Under the pieces are notes generated by a model that was given only the letters and a program-made list of their open reading frames with translations, made no database searches and was not told the DNA's origin. A stretch of DNA of 64,000 nucleotides from CAVQGM01 sp963712065 (GTDB taxonomy: Bacteria > Actinomycetota > Acidimicrobiia > Acidimicrobiales > Acidimicrobilacustridaceae). The translations under genes were made by a program, and so were the position numbers. The stretch covers positions 124,001 through 188,000 of the forward strand of contig CAVQGM010000002.1 in the NCBI GenBank assembly GCA_963712065.1. The letters are read 5' to 3'. Of the stretch, positions 43,127 through 52,465 are shown piece after piece; within the stretch, counting starts at the first letter, position 1, and each line of letters opens with the position of its first letter.

Positions 43127-46100
43127 ATGACCGCCATCGAGGAACGGCTCGAGGTGCTGTCCCGCCTACCCGGCGATGTGGTCAGCCTGCTCTCACCAGA
43201 CGGTGAGGTGGGCTACGTCTCGCCCGCCATCGAGCGCACGCTGGGCTACCCCGTCGACATCTACACCTCCCTCGACATGGGCGCCCTCGTCCATCCGGAC
43301 GATCGACCGGCGGCCGACCACGCGTGGACCAACCTGCTCGCCCGCGCCGGCACCTCGGACCGGTGGGAGCTGCGAATGCGCCACGCGGACGGCCAGTGGC
43401 GGTGGATCGAGGTCATCGCCCACAACAACCTCGATGACCCTGCGATCGGCGCCATCGTCACCAACTTCCGCGACGTGACCGAGCGGCGCCAGGCCGAGGA
43501 CGCGCTGCGCGCCAGCGAGGCTCGGCTGCGAACGGTGCTACAGAACAGCCGCGACGTCACCGCCGTACTCGCTGAGGACGGCGAACTGGTGTGGGTCAGC
43601 CCGGGGATCGTCGCGATGCTCGGCTGGCCCGACGACACCGTCACCGGCATGAATGCATTCGACCTCGTGCACCCGGAGGACGTGCCCGCCGCGCTCGACC
43701 AGTTCGTCACCGCCATCGGGAACGAGGAGGCAGTCGACCCGGTGGTTCTCCGCTTGCGCCGCCACGACGGGGGTTGGGTGCTCGCTGAGGTCGCCGGCAC
43801 GGTGTGGCGCAACGAGGGGCGTGGTCGAGGGGGTCGTGGTCAACGTACGCGACATCAGCTGGCGAGCCGAAGCCGATGAGGTGCGCCGCCAGAGCGAGGA
43901 GCGCTTTCGAGCGCTCGTGCAGAACAGCCATGACGGCATCGTGGTGTTGGGGCTCGACGGGCAAGCCACCTACGTGAGCTCGACCATGGAGCAGATGTTC
44001 GGGCGGAGGCCCGACGAGGTCGTCGGCCACAACGGATTCGAGTGGATCCACCCCGACGACACCGAGCACGCCGCGTCAGCGGTCGCGGCTGCGTTCGCGG
44101 CACCAGGTGCGCGTGCGACCCTGCACGCACGGGCCGTACACGCCAACGGCGAGTACCGCTGGATCGAGGCCGTAGCGGTCAACCTGGTCGACAACCCGGC
44201 CGTCCGAGGCGTGGTCATCAACATCCGCGATGTGACCGAGCGCCATCAGGCCGAGGAGGCCCTCAAGGCGAGCGAGGAGCGGTTCCGCTCGCTGGTGCGG
44301 TTCTCCGGCGCGGTCGTGCAGGTGCTCGACGACGAGGCGATCATCGGGTGGTGCAGTCCGTCGTCCGCCGAGGTCATCGGCTGGACCGACGACGAGCTGG
44401 TCGGGCGCTGGGTGGGCGAGTTCTGCCACGAAGACGACCTGCCGTCGGCCACCGAGGCGTTCCTGACCGCGGCCCGGCTACCCGGTGCGACGCGCACCAC
44501 GATCGGCCGGGTGCGGCATCGAGACGGCACCTGGCGGTGGATCGAATGCACCTTCACGAACCGTCGCCGCGATCCGAGCATCGCCGGCATGGTCGCCAAC
44601 TTCCGCGACGTCACCGAGCAGCGGCGAGCCGAACAGGCGTTGCGCGAGAGCGAGCAGCTCTTCCGGTCGCTGGCGCTCTCGTCGCCCACGGGCATCTTCC
44701 AGCAGAACGCCCAGGGCGAGTGCATCTACGTCAACCAACGCTGGCAGGACATCACCGGCTATACCGCTGAAGAAGCGTTGGGCCAGGGCTGGCGGCGCAT
44801 CGTGCACCCCGACGATCGAGCGCGACTGCGTGTCGACGAGGAGGACATCCCGCCCGCGCCGACCGCCACGACCGATGAGTTCCGAGTGGTGCAGCCGAGC
44901 GGCGACATCCGGTGGGTGGCCGTGCAGACGGCACCGCTCTATGCCGACGACGGCTCGTTCGCCGGCAACGTCGGGGCCATCGAGGACGTGACCCAGCGGG
45001 TCGACGCCCAGCGCGACTCCCAACGGCTCACCGACATCTTCGACGCCACCGAGGACCTGGTCGCCATCGCCGAAGGCACCGGCAGGCTCCTTTACCTCAA
45101 CCGATCGGCGCACCGGTTCTTCGACCTGCCCGACGGGGCCGACGTGCGGCAGTTCAACCTGGCCGAGCACGTCCCCGAGGGGGTCGGCAGCGTGCTCGCC
45201 GACGAGGTGGGCCCGAGCCTCCGTCGCAGCGGCAGCTGGACGGGTGAGTTGCCGCTGGCCCGACCAGACGGCGCCGTCATCCCACACCTCGCGCAGATCA
45301 TGGCCCACCGCGATGAGTCGGGGGCGCCCGAGTTCTACTCGGCCATGCTCCACGACATCAGCGACCGCAAGGCGTTCGAACACCGGCTCGCCCATCAGGC
45401 GACCCATGACCCGCTCACGGGGCTGCCGAACCGCAGCCTGCTGCTCGAGCGCCTCGGTGTCGCCATCGCCCGGGCCCGACGCAACGGACGGCGCATCGCC
45501 GTGCTCTTCCTCGACCTCGATCACTTCAAGGTGGTCAACGACAGCCTCGGTCACGGGCTCGGCGACCGGTTGCTCGTGGCGATCGCCAGCCGCCTCCAGG
45601 CGGCGCTGCGGCCCACCGACACGATCGCCCGCTTCGGTGGTGACGAGTTCGTCGTGCTGTGCGAAGACCTGACGAACCTGGGCGACGCCACCGCCATCGC
45701 CGATCGGGTGAACGAAGCCATCAGCGGCCCGTTCGTCGTCGACGACGCCGAAGTCTTCGTGGGCGTCAGCATCGGCATCGCCTATCCCGACGACCCGGAC
45801 GTCGATCCGGAGACGCTCATCCGCGACGCCGACGCGGCGATGTACCAGGCCAAAGAGCGCGGCCGGTCGCGCTGGGTCGTCTTCGACAACATGATGCGCG
45901 CCCATGCCGTCGATCGACTCGACATCGAGAACGCGCTCCGGCGCGCCCTCGAACGCCGCGAGCTGCGCATCTACTACCAGCCCATGATCTGCCTGGGCAG
46001 CGGCCGCATCACAGGTGTCGAGGCCCTCCTGCGATGGGAGCACCCCGAACGCGGACTGTTGCTTCCCGGTGACTTCATCACGGTCGCCGAGGAGACCGGC

Positions 46101-46694
46101 CTCATCGTGCCGATCGGCGCCTGGGTGCTCGACAACGCGTGCCGCCAGGTGCAGCGCTGGCAAGCGTCGCTACCCGACCTCGGGCCGCTGATGCTCTCGG
46201 TCAACCTCTCCGGCCGTCAGCTCGGGCACGCCTCCCTTGTCGACGACGTGGCCCGGGTGCTGGCGGAGACCGGCATCGACCCCGCGGCCGTCGAGTTGGA
46301 GATGACCGAGTCGGTGCTGATGGACGACGTCGAGATGTCCGAGGAGACCCTCGGCCGCCTGAAGCGCCTCGGCGTGAAGCTGGTGGTCGACGACTTCGGC
46401 ACCGGCTACTCGTCCATGTCGTATCTGCGCCGGTTCCCCGTCGACCAGCTGAAGGTCGACCGCTCCTTCGTCGACGGGCTCGGGCGCGACCCTGGCGACT
46501 CGGCCATCGTGACCGCCATCGTCACCCTCGCCCACACGCTCGGGCTCGAGGCCGTGGCCGAAGGGGTCGAGAGCCCCGACCAGCTGGCCGAGCTGCGGGC
46601 GCTCGGCTGCGATCGGGCCCAGGGCTTCCATTTCGCCCGCCCCGCGCCCGAAGCGGTGATCGCCGAGCTGCTCGTGGCCTCACCCTGCTGGTGA
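43127..46694 (+). CDS. Multi-PAS GGDEF-EAL protein (cyclic-di-GMP turnover), one frameshift near 43817
   Basis: Restored to about 1,189 residues. Six PAS domains are recognisable by their openings (RLEVLSRLPGDVVSLLSPDG; TVLQNSRDVTAVL; ALVQNSHDGIVVL; SLVRFSGAVVQVL; SLALSSPTGIFQQ; IFDATEDLVAIA), covering about 1-740. The cyclase domain has DPLTGLPNR and intact FGGDEFVVL. The phosphodiesterase domain has EALLRWEHPERG, EMTESVLMDD, VDDFGTGYSSMSYL and KVDRSFVDGL, so both activities may be retained. No membrane helix; cytoplasmic sensor. The frame change is a G too many in a four-G run; removal gives NEGVVEGVVVNVRD. Confidence 0.88.
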
Positions 46695-46760
46695 GCCACC
46701 GACGCCCACGGGACCGCTGACGCCACGGAGCCGGGGGCCCGAGCGCGAAGCTGGTCGCAC

Positions 46761-47342
46761 ATGGCCGACACCACGCTCACCCGCGAGCTGCTCATCTCGA
46801 CCACCCGCGACCTCATCGCCGCCGAAGGCACCGACGCCGTGTCGCTGCGGCGGGTGGCGCGCGCTCTCGGAGTCACCGCACCTGCGCTCTACGCCTATGT
46901 CACCGACAAGCGAGATCTGCTCCGCGGGGTGGCCGAAGCCGAGTTCGCTCAACTGATCGACGTGCTCGAAGCCATCGACGAGCCCGATCCCGTCGCACGG
47001 ATCCGCCGGTTCAGCCGGGCCTACGTCGCCCAGGCGCTGGCCCAGCCGGCGCTGTTTCGCATCATGTTCCTCTTCCCGCCCGAGCTCGGCGTGGCGGCCG
47101 CCACCGGCGAGGAGCTGCCCGCCGCGACCAAGGCGTTCGAGCTGGCCATGGCCGCGGCCGCCGAGGCCATCGAGTCGGGTGCGCTCGCGCCGGCCGACCC
47201 GCTCATGGTGGGGCTCACGCTCTGGACCGCCACCCACGGCGTGGCCGATGTGCTGCTGATGGGGTTCGGCTTCGACGACTCGACCCGCGACCAACTGGTC
47301 GACGCGGTCATCGACACGTTGATCGACGGCCTGCGCCCCTGA
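46761..47342 (+). CDS. TetR family transcriptional regulator
   Basis: A 193-residue TetR protein. DNA-binding helix-turn-helix: AEGTDAVSLRRVARALGVTA and PALYAYVTDKRDLL (about residues 22-57). The ligand domain contains FPPELGVAAATGEELPAATK and a C-terminal TetR_C-like helix bundle (LMVGLTLWTATHGVADVLL). It begins 66 bases after the GGDEF-EAL gene and is convergent with the hydrolases, so its target may be elsewhere. Ligand unknown. Confidence 0.9.
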   Translation: MADTTLTRELLISTTRDLIAAEGTDAVSLRRVARALGVTAPALYAYVTDKRDLLRGVAEAEFAQLIDVLEAIDEPDPVARIRRFSRAYVAQALAQPALFRIMFLFPPELGVAAATGEELPAATKAFELAMAAAAEAIESGALAPADPLMVGLTLWTATHGVADVLLMGFGFDDSTRDQLVDAVIDTLIDGLRP

Positions 47343-47354
47343 GCCCGACGACCG

Positions 47355-48014
47355 TCACGACGCGGCGGCGAGCAGCTGCAGGCCTTCGGCGACGGAGGCC
47401 TCCACCACGCCCGGCTCGGCCACGACCGCCGCCAGCCACTCCGGTCGGTTGACGGCCGCAACCACGATGGGCCGTTCGAGGCCCGAGAACTGCATGACCT
47501 GACGCACGTACTCCTGCGCGTAGTCGGGCGGGCGAACATCGCGCGACAGCTCGAAGAGCGCGTTGGGATCGGGTGACTGCGACACAGGCTCGCCCAGGGC
47601 GGTGACGAACGCCGTGCCCGGCACCACACCGCCACCCACGATGCCCGGACCGTCGGCCAACACGATGCCGCGCACCACATCGGGCCGCGCGCCGGCGATG
47701 AGCAGGCCGATGTAGGCACCGAGACCCCGGCCCATGATGCTGGTGGGGCCCACCTCGGCCAGGGCGGCGTCGACGTCGGCCATCAGGATCTCGGCGCTGT
47801 ACCCACCACCCAGCGGCACCGTGGAGCGGCCGTGCCCGGTGAAGTCGAGGCCGAGCACCGGCCCGGGCCACACGTCGGTCCAGGGCGGCGCGTGATCGGG
47901 TGTGCACTCGCCCAGGCCGTGCAGCAACAGCAAGGGCCGGCCGTCGGCCGGCCGCAGCTCGTGCAACGCGAGACGGGCCCGGTTGTGCACCAGCATCGTC
48001 GGCGAGCGGCTCAT
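47355..48014 (-). CDS. Alpha/beta-hydrolase-fold protein lacking the usual Ser nucleophile
   Basis: A 219-residue protein. Hydrolase-fold landmarks: LLLLHGLGECTPDH and LGLDFTGHGRSTVPLGGGYS. The nucleophile elbow, normally Gly-x-Ser-x-Gly, reads SIMGRGLGAYIG, with Gly in place of Ser. The strand-helix spacing is otherwise normal. It may be non-catalytic or use a different residue. The ATG at 48014 overlaps the stop of the next hydrolase (ATGA), so the pair is coupled and may form a complex. Confidence 0.75.
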   Translation of the reverse strand: MSRSPTMLVHNRARLALHELRPADGRPLLLLHGLGECTPDHAPPWTDVWPGPVLGLDFTGHGRSTVPLGGGYSAEILMADVDAALAEVGPTSIMGRGLGAYIGLLIAGARPDVVRGIVLADGPGIVGGGVVPGTAFVTALGEPVSQSPDPNALFELSRDVRPPDYAQEYVRQVMQFSGLERPIVVAAVNRPEWLAAVVAEPGVVEASVAEGLQLLAAAS

Positions 48015-49003
48015 GGCGGCGACTCCAGGAAGTCGAGCACGAGGTCGGCAACCAGCCTCGGCTGTTCGATGTGCACGAAGTGCCCCACACCGTCGAGCGC
48101 CTCGAACCGCGAGCGGAGCGGCAGATAGGGCTCGACATCGGCCACGCGTGTCCCCCAGCCCATGACCTCGACCTCGAGTCCGAGCACGCCGAGCACCGGC
48201 ATCGACAGCCCGGGCATGCGCTGCATCGACCACTCGGGTCGCCACGGGCCGAACCCGCCGAGGCGAAGCGCCGGGTCGATCTTCCACCGCCATCCGTCGT
48301 CGTCATGGCGCGCGCCGATGGTGACGAGATAACGCAGCCACTCGATCGACAGACGGGGGTTCATCCGCTGCCGACGCTCGGCGAGCTCGTCGAGCGTCCC
48401 GGCCTTGCGGACGGCGTCAGCGCTGCCTCGCCGATGGTCGAGCCAGCCGGCGATCTCCTGGTGCAGCATGCGCGTGCGCTCGTGGTCGGACACGTCGGGC
48501 CAGTTGTTCTTCGACGGCAGACCATCGAGGTTGACCAGATGCGACACGCGGTGAGGCAGCGCTTCGGCCAGCTCCAGCATGATGCCGCCGCCCTTCGAGT
48601 GGCCGAGGGCGACCGCCGGCTCATCGGTGCTCGAGTCGAGCACGGCGACCGCGTCGCGCAGATCGGCGGCCCAGTTGTAGAGCACGGCCGGGTCGGAGTC
48701 GCCGTGACCTCGCGCGTCCCACGAGATGACCCGCCAGCCGGCGTCGGCCAGCATCGGTGCGAACACGTCGAGCGTGCCCGCGAAGTCGAACCCGCCGTGG
48801 GCGGCGAGGATCGCGGGAGCATCCGGCGATCCCCATTCGTAGGTGGCGATCTGCAGTCCCCCCGACGACACCCACCTCGAGCGATCCGGTCGGCGCGCCC
48901 CGGCGAACGTGGGCAGATCGGCCGGCCGGGTGATCGGCGGGGCGGCGGAAATCACGTCCGGGCCGCCGCCGGCAGCGGCACGAACGTCGGCAGGCGGGGT
49001 CAT
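48011..49003 (-). CDS. Alpha/beta hydrolase
   Basis: A 330-residue hydrolase. Landmarks: ILAAHGGFDFAGTLDVF, WRVISWDARGHGDSDP, the nucleophile elbow VALGHSKGGGIML (Ser present), and the His in EALDGVGHFVHIEQP. The first 45 residues, Ala/Pro-rich, may be disordered. Substrate unknown; the family includes epoxide hydrolases, haloalkane dehalogenases and esterases. The start at 49003 is supported by TAGGCT 8 bases upstream, on the minus strand of the divergent promoter shared with the Fur-family gene. Confidence 0.87.
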   Translation of the reverse strand: MTPPADVRAAAGGGPDVISAAPPITRPADLPTFAGARRPDRSRWVSSGGLQIATYEWGSPDAPAILAAHGGFDFAGTLDVFAPMLADAGWRVISWDARGHGDSDPAVLYNWAADLRDAVAVLDSSTDEPAVALGHSKGGGIMLELAEALPHRVSHLVNLDGLPSKNNWPDVSDHERTRMLHQEIAGWLDHRRGSADAVRKAGTLDELAERRQRMNPRLSIEWLRYLVTIGARHDDDGWRWKIDPALRLGGFGPWRPEWSMQRMPGLSMPVLGVLGLEVEVMGWGTRVADVEPYLPLRSRFEALDGVGHFVHIEQPRLVADLVLDFLESPP

Positions 49004-49011
49004 CGGTGGGC

Positions 49012-49017
49012 AGCCTA
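49012..49017 (-). promoter_or_regulatory. -10 element TAGGCT of the hydrolase pair (leaderless)
   Basis: TAGGCT lies 8 bases before the ATG at 49003. Confidence 0.45.
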
Positions 49018-49057
49018 GGCGGCGCCCACCTACCCCCAGGGTCCCGTGGTGCCCGTG

Positions 49058-49080
49058 GTTCTCACTCATTCTCATTCTGC
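49058..49080 (+). promoter_or_regulatory. Candidate Fur/Zur box upstream of the Fur-family gene
   Basis: An AT-richer stretch holds repeated ATTCTC/CTCATT hexamers (direct repeats of GAATGA on the other strand), directly upstream of the -10 of the Fur-family gene. Its place fits autoregulation, but the symmetry is weak. Confidence 0.35.
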
Positions 49081-49083
49081 CGC

Positions 49084-49089
49084 TAGGCT
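49084..49089 (+). promoter_or_regulatory. -10 element TAGGCT of the Fur-family gene (leaderless)
   Basis: TAGGCT lies 7 bases before the ATG at 49097. Confidence 0.5.
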
Positions 49090-49096
49090 GCCGTCG

Positions 49097-49546
49097 ATGG
49101 TGACCGCCCCCGATCTGCCCGACATCCACCGCACCGCCGCCGAGCGGCTGCGCAGCGTCGACCAGCGCTACACCACCGGCCGCCGGGCGATCGTGGGTGC
49201 GCTGGCGGCGTCGCAGCGGCCCCTCACCATCGCCGAGCTGCTCGAGGCCGACGAGAGCCTGGCCCAGAGCTCGGCCTACCGGAACCTCACCGTGCTCGAG
49301 CAGGCTGCGGTCGTGCACCGGGTGATCGGCGCCGACGAGTTCGCCCGCTTCGAGCTGGCCGAGGACCTCGCCGGCCACCACCACCACCTGATCTGCTCTA
49401 CCTGCGGGTCGGTCGCCGACTTCACCGTCGACCCCCACATCGAGCAGTTGCTCGACGACGCCATCCGCTCGGTGGCCGACGACACCGGCTTCCAGGCCGA
49501 GCATCATCGCCTCGACCTGCTGGGGCTGTGCTCCGCCTGTCGGTGA
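49097..49546 (+). CDS. Fur family metal-responsive regulator (Zur/Fur)
   Basis: A 149-residue protein. The winged helix is RRAIVGALAASQRPLTIAEL and LAQSSAYRNLTVLEQAAVV. The metal sites are GHHHHLICSTCGSVADF, with two structural cysteines, and a second CxxC at LGLCSACR. His residues in HHRLDL belong to the sensing site. Which metal (zinc or iron) cannot be settled; the His-rich motif and the CDF transporter 5 kb away make zinc plausible. The start at 49097 is chosen by the leaderless -10 at 7 bases. Confidence 0.88.
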   Translation: MVTAPDLPDIHRTAAERLRSVDQRYTTGRRAIVGALAASQRPLTIAELLEADESLAQSSAYRNLTVLEQAAVVHRVIGADEFARFELAEDLAGHHHHLICSTCGSVADFTVDPHIEQLLDDAIRSVADDTGFQAEHHRLDLLGLCSACR

Positions 49547-49629
49547 CCACGCCGCCTGGCTACGGTGACCCCACGCCACGTCCGCGTCCGCAGCGGTGCG
49601 TTCGACGCACCAGATCAGGGAGACGACCC

Positions 49630-50817
49630 TTGGCCGACATCGATGGTGAGGTAGCACCTGGGTTCGAGGGTGTCCGCGACGCGTTCGTCAGGAACTTCGA
49701 CGAGGGTCACGAGGTGGGCGCCGCGTTCAGCGCCTATCACCGGGGCGAGAAGGTGGTCGACCTCTGGGGTGGTGTGGCCGATCAAACGACCGGTCAGCCG
49801 TGGGAGCGCGACACCTTGGTGATGGTGTTCTCGACCACCAAGGGCTTCACCGCCATCGCGGCCAACAAGCTCGCCCAGGAGGGTCTGCTCGACGTCGACG
49901 CGCCGGTCGTCGACTACTGGCCCGAGTTCGGCGCCAACGGCAAGGACACCATCCCCGTCTCGTACCTCCTGTCGCATCAGGCGGGCCTGGCGTGGGTCGA
50001 CGGCGAGATGACCGCGGCCGAGGCGCTGTCGTGGGATCCGGTCATCGCCGCCCTCGAGACCCAGGTGCCCGCGTGGACCCCTGGCGAGGAGCACGGCTAC
50101 CACGCCACCACCTACGGCTGGCTCGTCGGCGAGCTCATCCGGCGGGTGACCGGCCGGTCGGTCGGCACCTACCTGCGCGACGAGATCGCCGGCCCGCTCG
50201 GGCTCGACCTCTACATCGGGTTGCCCGCCGAGCTCGAGCCGAAGGTCGCCCGCCTCATCAACATGGTGCCCGGTCACGTCACCCTCGACCTGCTCCGCAA
50301 CCCCGGAGACGACCCGTTCGCCCAGGTGCTCGCCGCGTTCCTCGGCCCCGACACCGACCTCGGTCGCTCCCTGTTCGCTCCCGGTCTGGCCTTCGCCGAG
50401 GTCGACATCTGGGACACGCGCGCGGTGCGCGAGGCCGAGGTTCCGTCGTTCAACGGCGTCACCGACGCTCGATCGGTGGCCCGTCTCTACGGCGCCTGCG
50501 TTGCCGAGGTCGACGGCATCCGCGTCCTCACCGACGAGCAGGTCAAGCGGGCGACCGTGCAGCAGACCACCGGCCCCAACCGCGTGCTGCTCAACATGGA
50601 CATCCAGTTCGGGCTCGGCTTCATGCTGCACTCGTCGCTGCTCGCGCTCGGTGGGCGCAACAGCTTCGGCCACTTCGGCGCCGGCGGTTCGGTCGGCTGG
50701 GCCGACCCCGACAGCGGGCTGTCGTTCGGCTATGTCATGAATCGCATGGACCTCGGCGTCACCGGCGACGCCCGCAGCTTCCGACTCATCAACGCCTGCT
50801 ACGAAGCCATCAAGTAG
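49630..50817 (+). CDS. Serine hydrolase (class C beta-lactamase/EstB-like)
   Basis: A 395-residue protein. The TTG start at 49630 is preceded by AGGGAG at 7 bases. The Ser-x-x-Lys motif is FSTTKGFTAIAANKLA (near residue 80) and the Tyr motif is GYHATTYGWLVGEL. Before the C-terminus lies GHFGAGGSVGWADP, the third motif, as in EstB-type esterases, where Lys-Thr-Gly is replaced by HFGAGG. Such enzymes cleave small esters; some hydrolyse cephalosporin side chains. No signal peptide. A start at 49528 would overlap the Fur-family gene and is less likely. Confidence 0.86.
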   Translation: MADIDGEVAPGFEGVRDAFVRNFDEGHEVGAAFSAYHRGEKVVDLWGGVADQTTGQPWERDTLVMVFSTTKGFTAIAANKLAQEGLLDVDAPVVDYWPEFGANGKDTIPVSYLLSHQAGLAWVDGEMTAAEALSWDPVIAALETQVPAWTPGEEHGYHATTYGWLVGELIRRVTGRSVGTYLRDEIAGPLGLDLYIGLPAELEPKVARLINMVPGHVTLDLLRNPGDDPFAQVLAAFLGPDTDLGRSLFAPGLAFAEVDIWDTRAVREAEVPSFNGVTDARSVARLYGACVAEVDGIRVLTDEQVKRATVQQTTGPNRVLLNMDIQFGLGFMLHSSLLALGGRNSFGHFGAGGSVGWADPDSGLSFGYVMNRMDLGVTGDARSFRLINACYEAIK

Positions 50818-50862
50818 GCCCGGCTCGCGGCTGGTGCCCACATTGCGCGCGGAGGTCACCGG

Positions 50863-50868
50863 TAGCCT
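50863..50868 (+). promoter_or_regulatory. -10 element TAGCCT of prfC (leaderless)
   Basis: TAGCCT lies 6 bases before the prfC GTG at 50875. Confidence 0.5.
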
Positions 50869-50874
50869 GATCCG

Positions 50875-52464
50875 GTGAGCACCACCCCGTCCGCCGAGGC
50901 ATCGCGTCGCCGCACGTTCGCGATCATCTCCCACCCCGACGCGGGCAAGACCACGCTCACCGAGAAGTTCCTGCTCTACGGAGGAGCGCTCACCACCGGG
51001 GCCGGATCGGTGAAGGCCAAGGGCGATCGCCGATCGGCCACCTCCGACTGGATGGCGCTCGAGCAGCAGCGGGGCATCTCGATCACCTCGACCGTGCTGC
51101 AGTTCCCCTACCAGGGCCACACCGTCAACCTGCTCGACACCCCCGGTCACCGCGACTTCTCCGAGGACACCTACCGGGTGCTCGCCGCCGCCGACGCCGC
51201 GGTCATGGTGCTCGACGCGGCCAAGGGCATCGAGCCCCAGACGCTCAAGCTGTTCGATGTCTGTCGCCAGCGGGGTCTGCCCCTGCTCACCTTCATCAAC
51301 AAGTGGGACCGCCCTGGGCGAGAGCCGCTCGAGCTGCTCGACCAGATCGAGGAGCAGATCGGGCTGATCGCCACGCCCGTCACCTGGCCGGTGGGCATCG
51401 CCGGCGACTTCCGCGGGGTCATCGATCGACGCGACGGTCTCTACACCCGCTTCACGCGAGTGGCACACGGGGCCACCGAGGCGCCCGAAGAGCAGGTCGA
51501 CGCCGACGCCGCGGCCGCCGACGAGGGCCAGTCGTGGACGCACGCCCACGAAGAGCTCGAACTGCTCGACACGGTGAGCGCCGATCTCGACGTGAAGAGC
51601 TTCCTCGCGGCCGAGTCGACGCCCACCTTCTTCGGTTCGGCGCTCACCAACTTCGGTGTGCGCAAGCTGCTCGACGCCGTGGTCGAGCTGGTGCCGTCAC
51701 CGAGCCCGCGCGCCGACGTCGACGGCACACCTCGCCCACTCGACGCTCCGTTCTCGGGGTTCGTGTTCAAGGTGCAGGCCAACATGGACCCGTCGCATCG
51801 CGATCGCATCGCCTTCGTCCGCGTGTGCTCGGGCCGCTTCGAACGGGGCATGGTCGTCACCCACGACAGCACCGGCAAGCCTTTCGCCACCAAATACGCC
51901 CACCAGGTGTTCGGGCAGGAGCGGGAGACCATCGACGAGGCCTTCCCCGGCGACGTGGTCGGCCTGGTCAACGCCACCGACGTGCGCGTGGGCGACTCGC
52001 TCTGGCTCGACGAGCCCGTGACGTTCCCCACCATCCCGAGCTTCGCCCCCGAGCACTTCTCCGTGGCACGTGTACGCGACACGGCGAGGTTCAAGCAGTT
52101 CCGTCGGGGTATCGCACAGCTCGACGAGGAAGGCGTGGTGCAGGTGCTGCGCGATCCCGACGCCGGCGATCAGGCACCGATCCTCGCCGCGGTCGGCCCG
52201 ATGCAGTTCGATGTGGCCGTGCACCGCCTCGAGAACGAGTTCGGCGCACCCACCGAGCTCAGCCCGACGAGCTTCCGGGTGGCGCGCCGCACCGATGCCG
52301 AGAGCGCCGACTCCCTGCGGGGCATGCGTGGGGTGCGCATCGCCTACCGGGCCGACGGCACGGTGCTCGCCCTGTTCGAGAGTCAGTACTGGGTCGAGCG
52401 ACTCGAGCACGACCACCCCGAGCTGACGCTCGAGCGACTCGTCGCTGAGGGAAGTGTGGGCTGA
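50875..52464 (+). CDS. prfC: Peptide chain release factor 3
   Basis: A 529-residue translational GTPase. P-loop FAIISHPDAGKTTLTEKFLL, switch regions QQRGISITSTVLQFPYQG and NLLDTPGHRDFSEDT, and the guanine-specific NKWD in FINKWDRPGREPLEL. Domain length and C-terminus (QYWVERLEHDHPELTLERLV) match RF3, which recycles RF1/RF2 after peptide release. The GTG start follows a leaderless -10 at 6 bases. The next gene begins two bases after the stop. Confidence 0.95.
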   Translation: MSTTPSAEASRRRTFAIISHPDAGKTTLTEKFLLYGGALTTGAGSVKAKGDRRSATSDWMALEQQRGISITSTVLQFPYQGHTVNLLDTPGHRDFSEDTYRVLAAADAAVMVLDAAKGIEPQTLKLFDVCRQRGLPLLTFINKWDRPGREPLELLDQIEEQIGLIATPVTWPVGIAGDFRGVIDRRDGLYTRFTRVAHGATEAPEEQVDADAAAADEGQSWTHAHEELELLDTVSADLDVKSFLAAESTPTFFGSALTNFGVRKLLDAVVELVPSPSPRADVDGTPRPLDAPFSGFVFKVQANMDPSHRDRIAFVRVCSGRFERGMVVTHDSTGKPFATKYAHQVFGQERETIDEAFPGDVVGLVNATDVRVGDSLWLDEPVTFPTIPSFAPEHFSVARVRDTARFKQFRRGIAQLDEEGVVQVLRDPDAGDQAPILAAVGPMQFDVAVHRLENEFGAPTELSPTSFRVARRTDAESADSLRGMRGVRIAYRADGTVLALFESQYWVERLEHDHPELTLERLVAEGSVG

Positions 52465-52465
52465 C

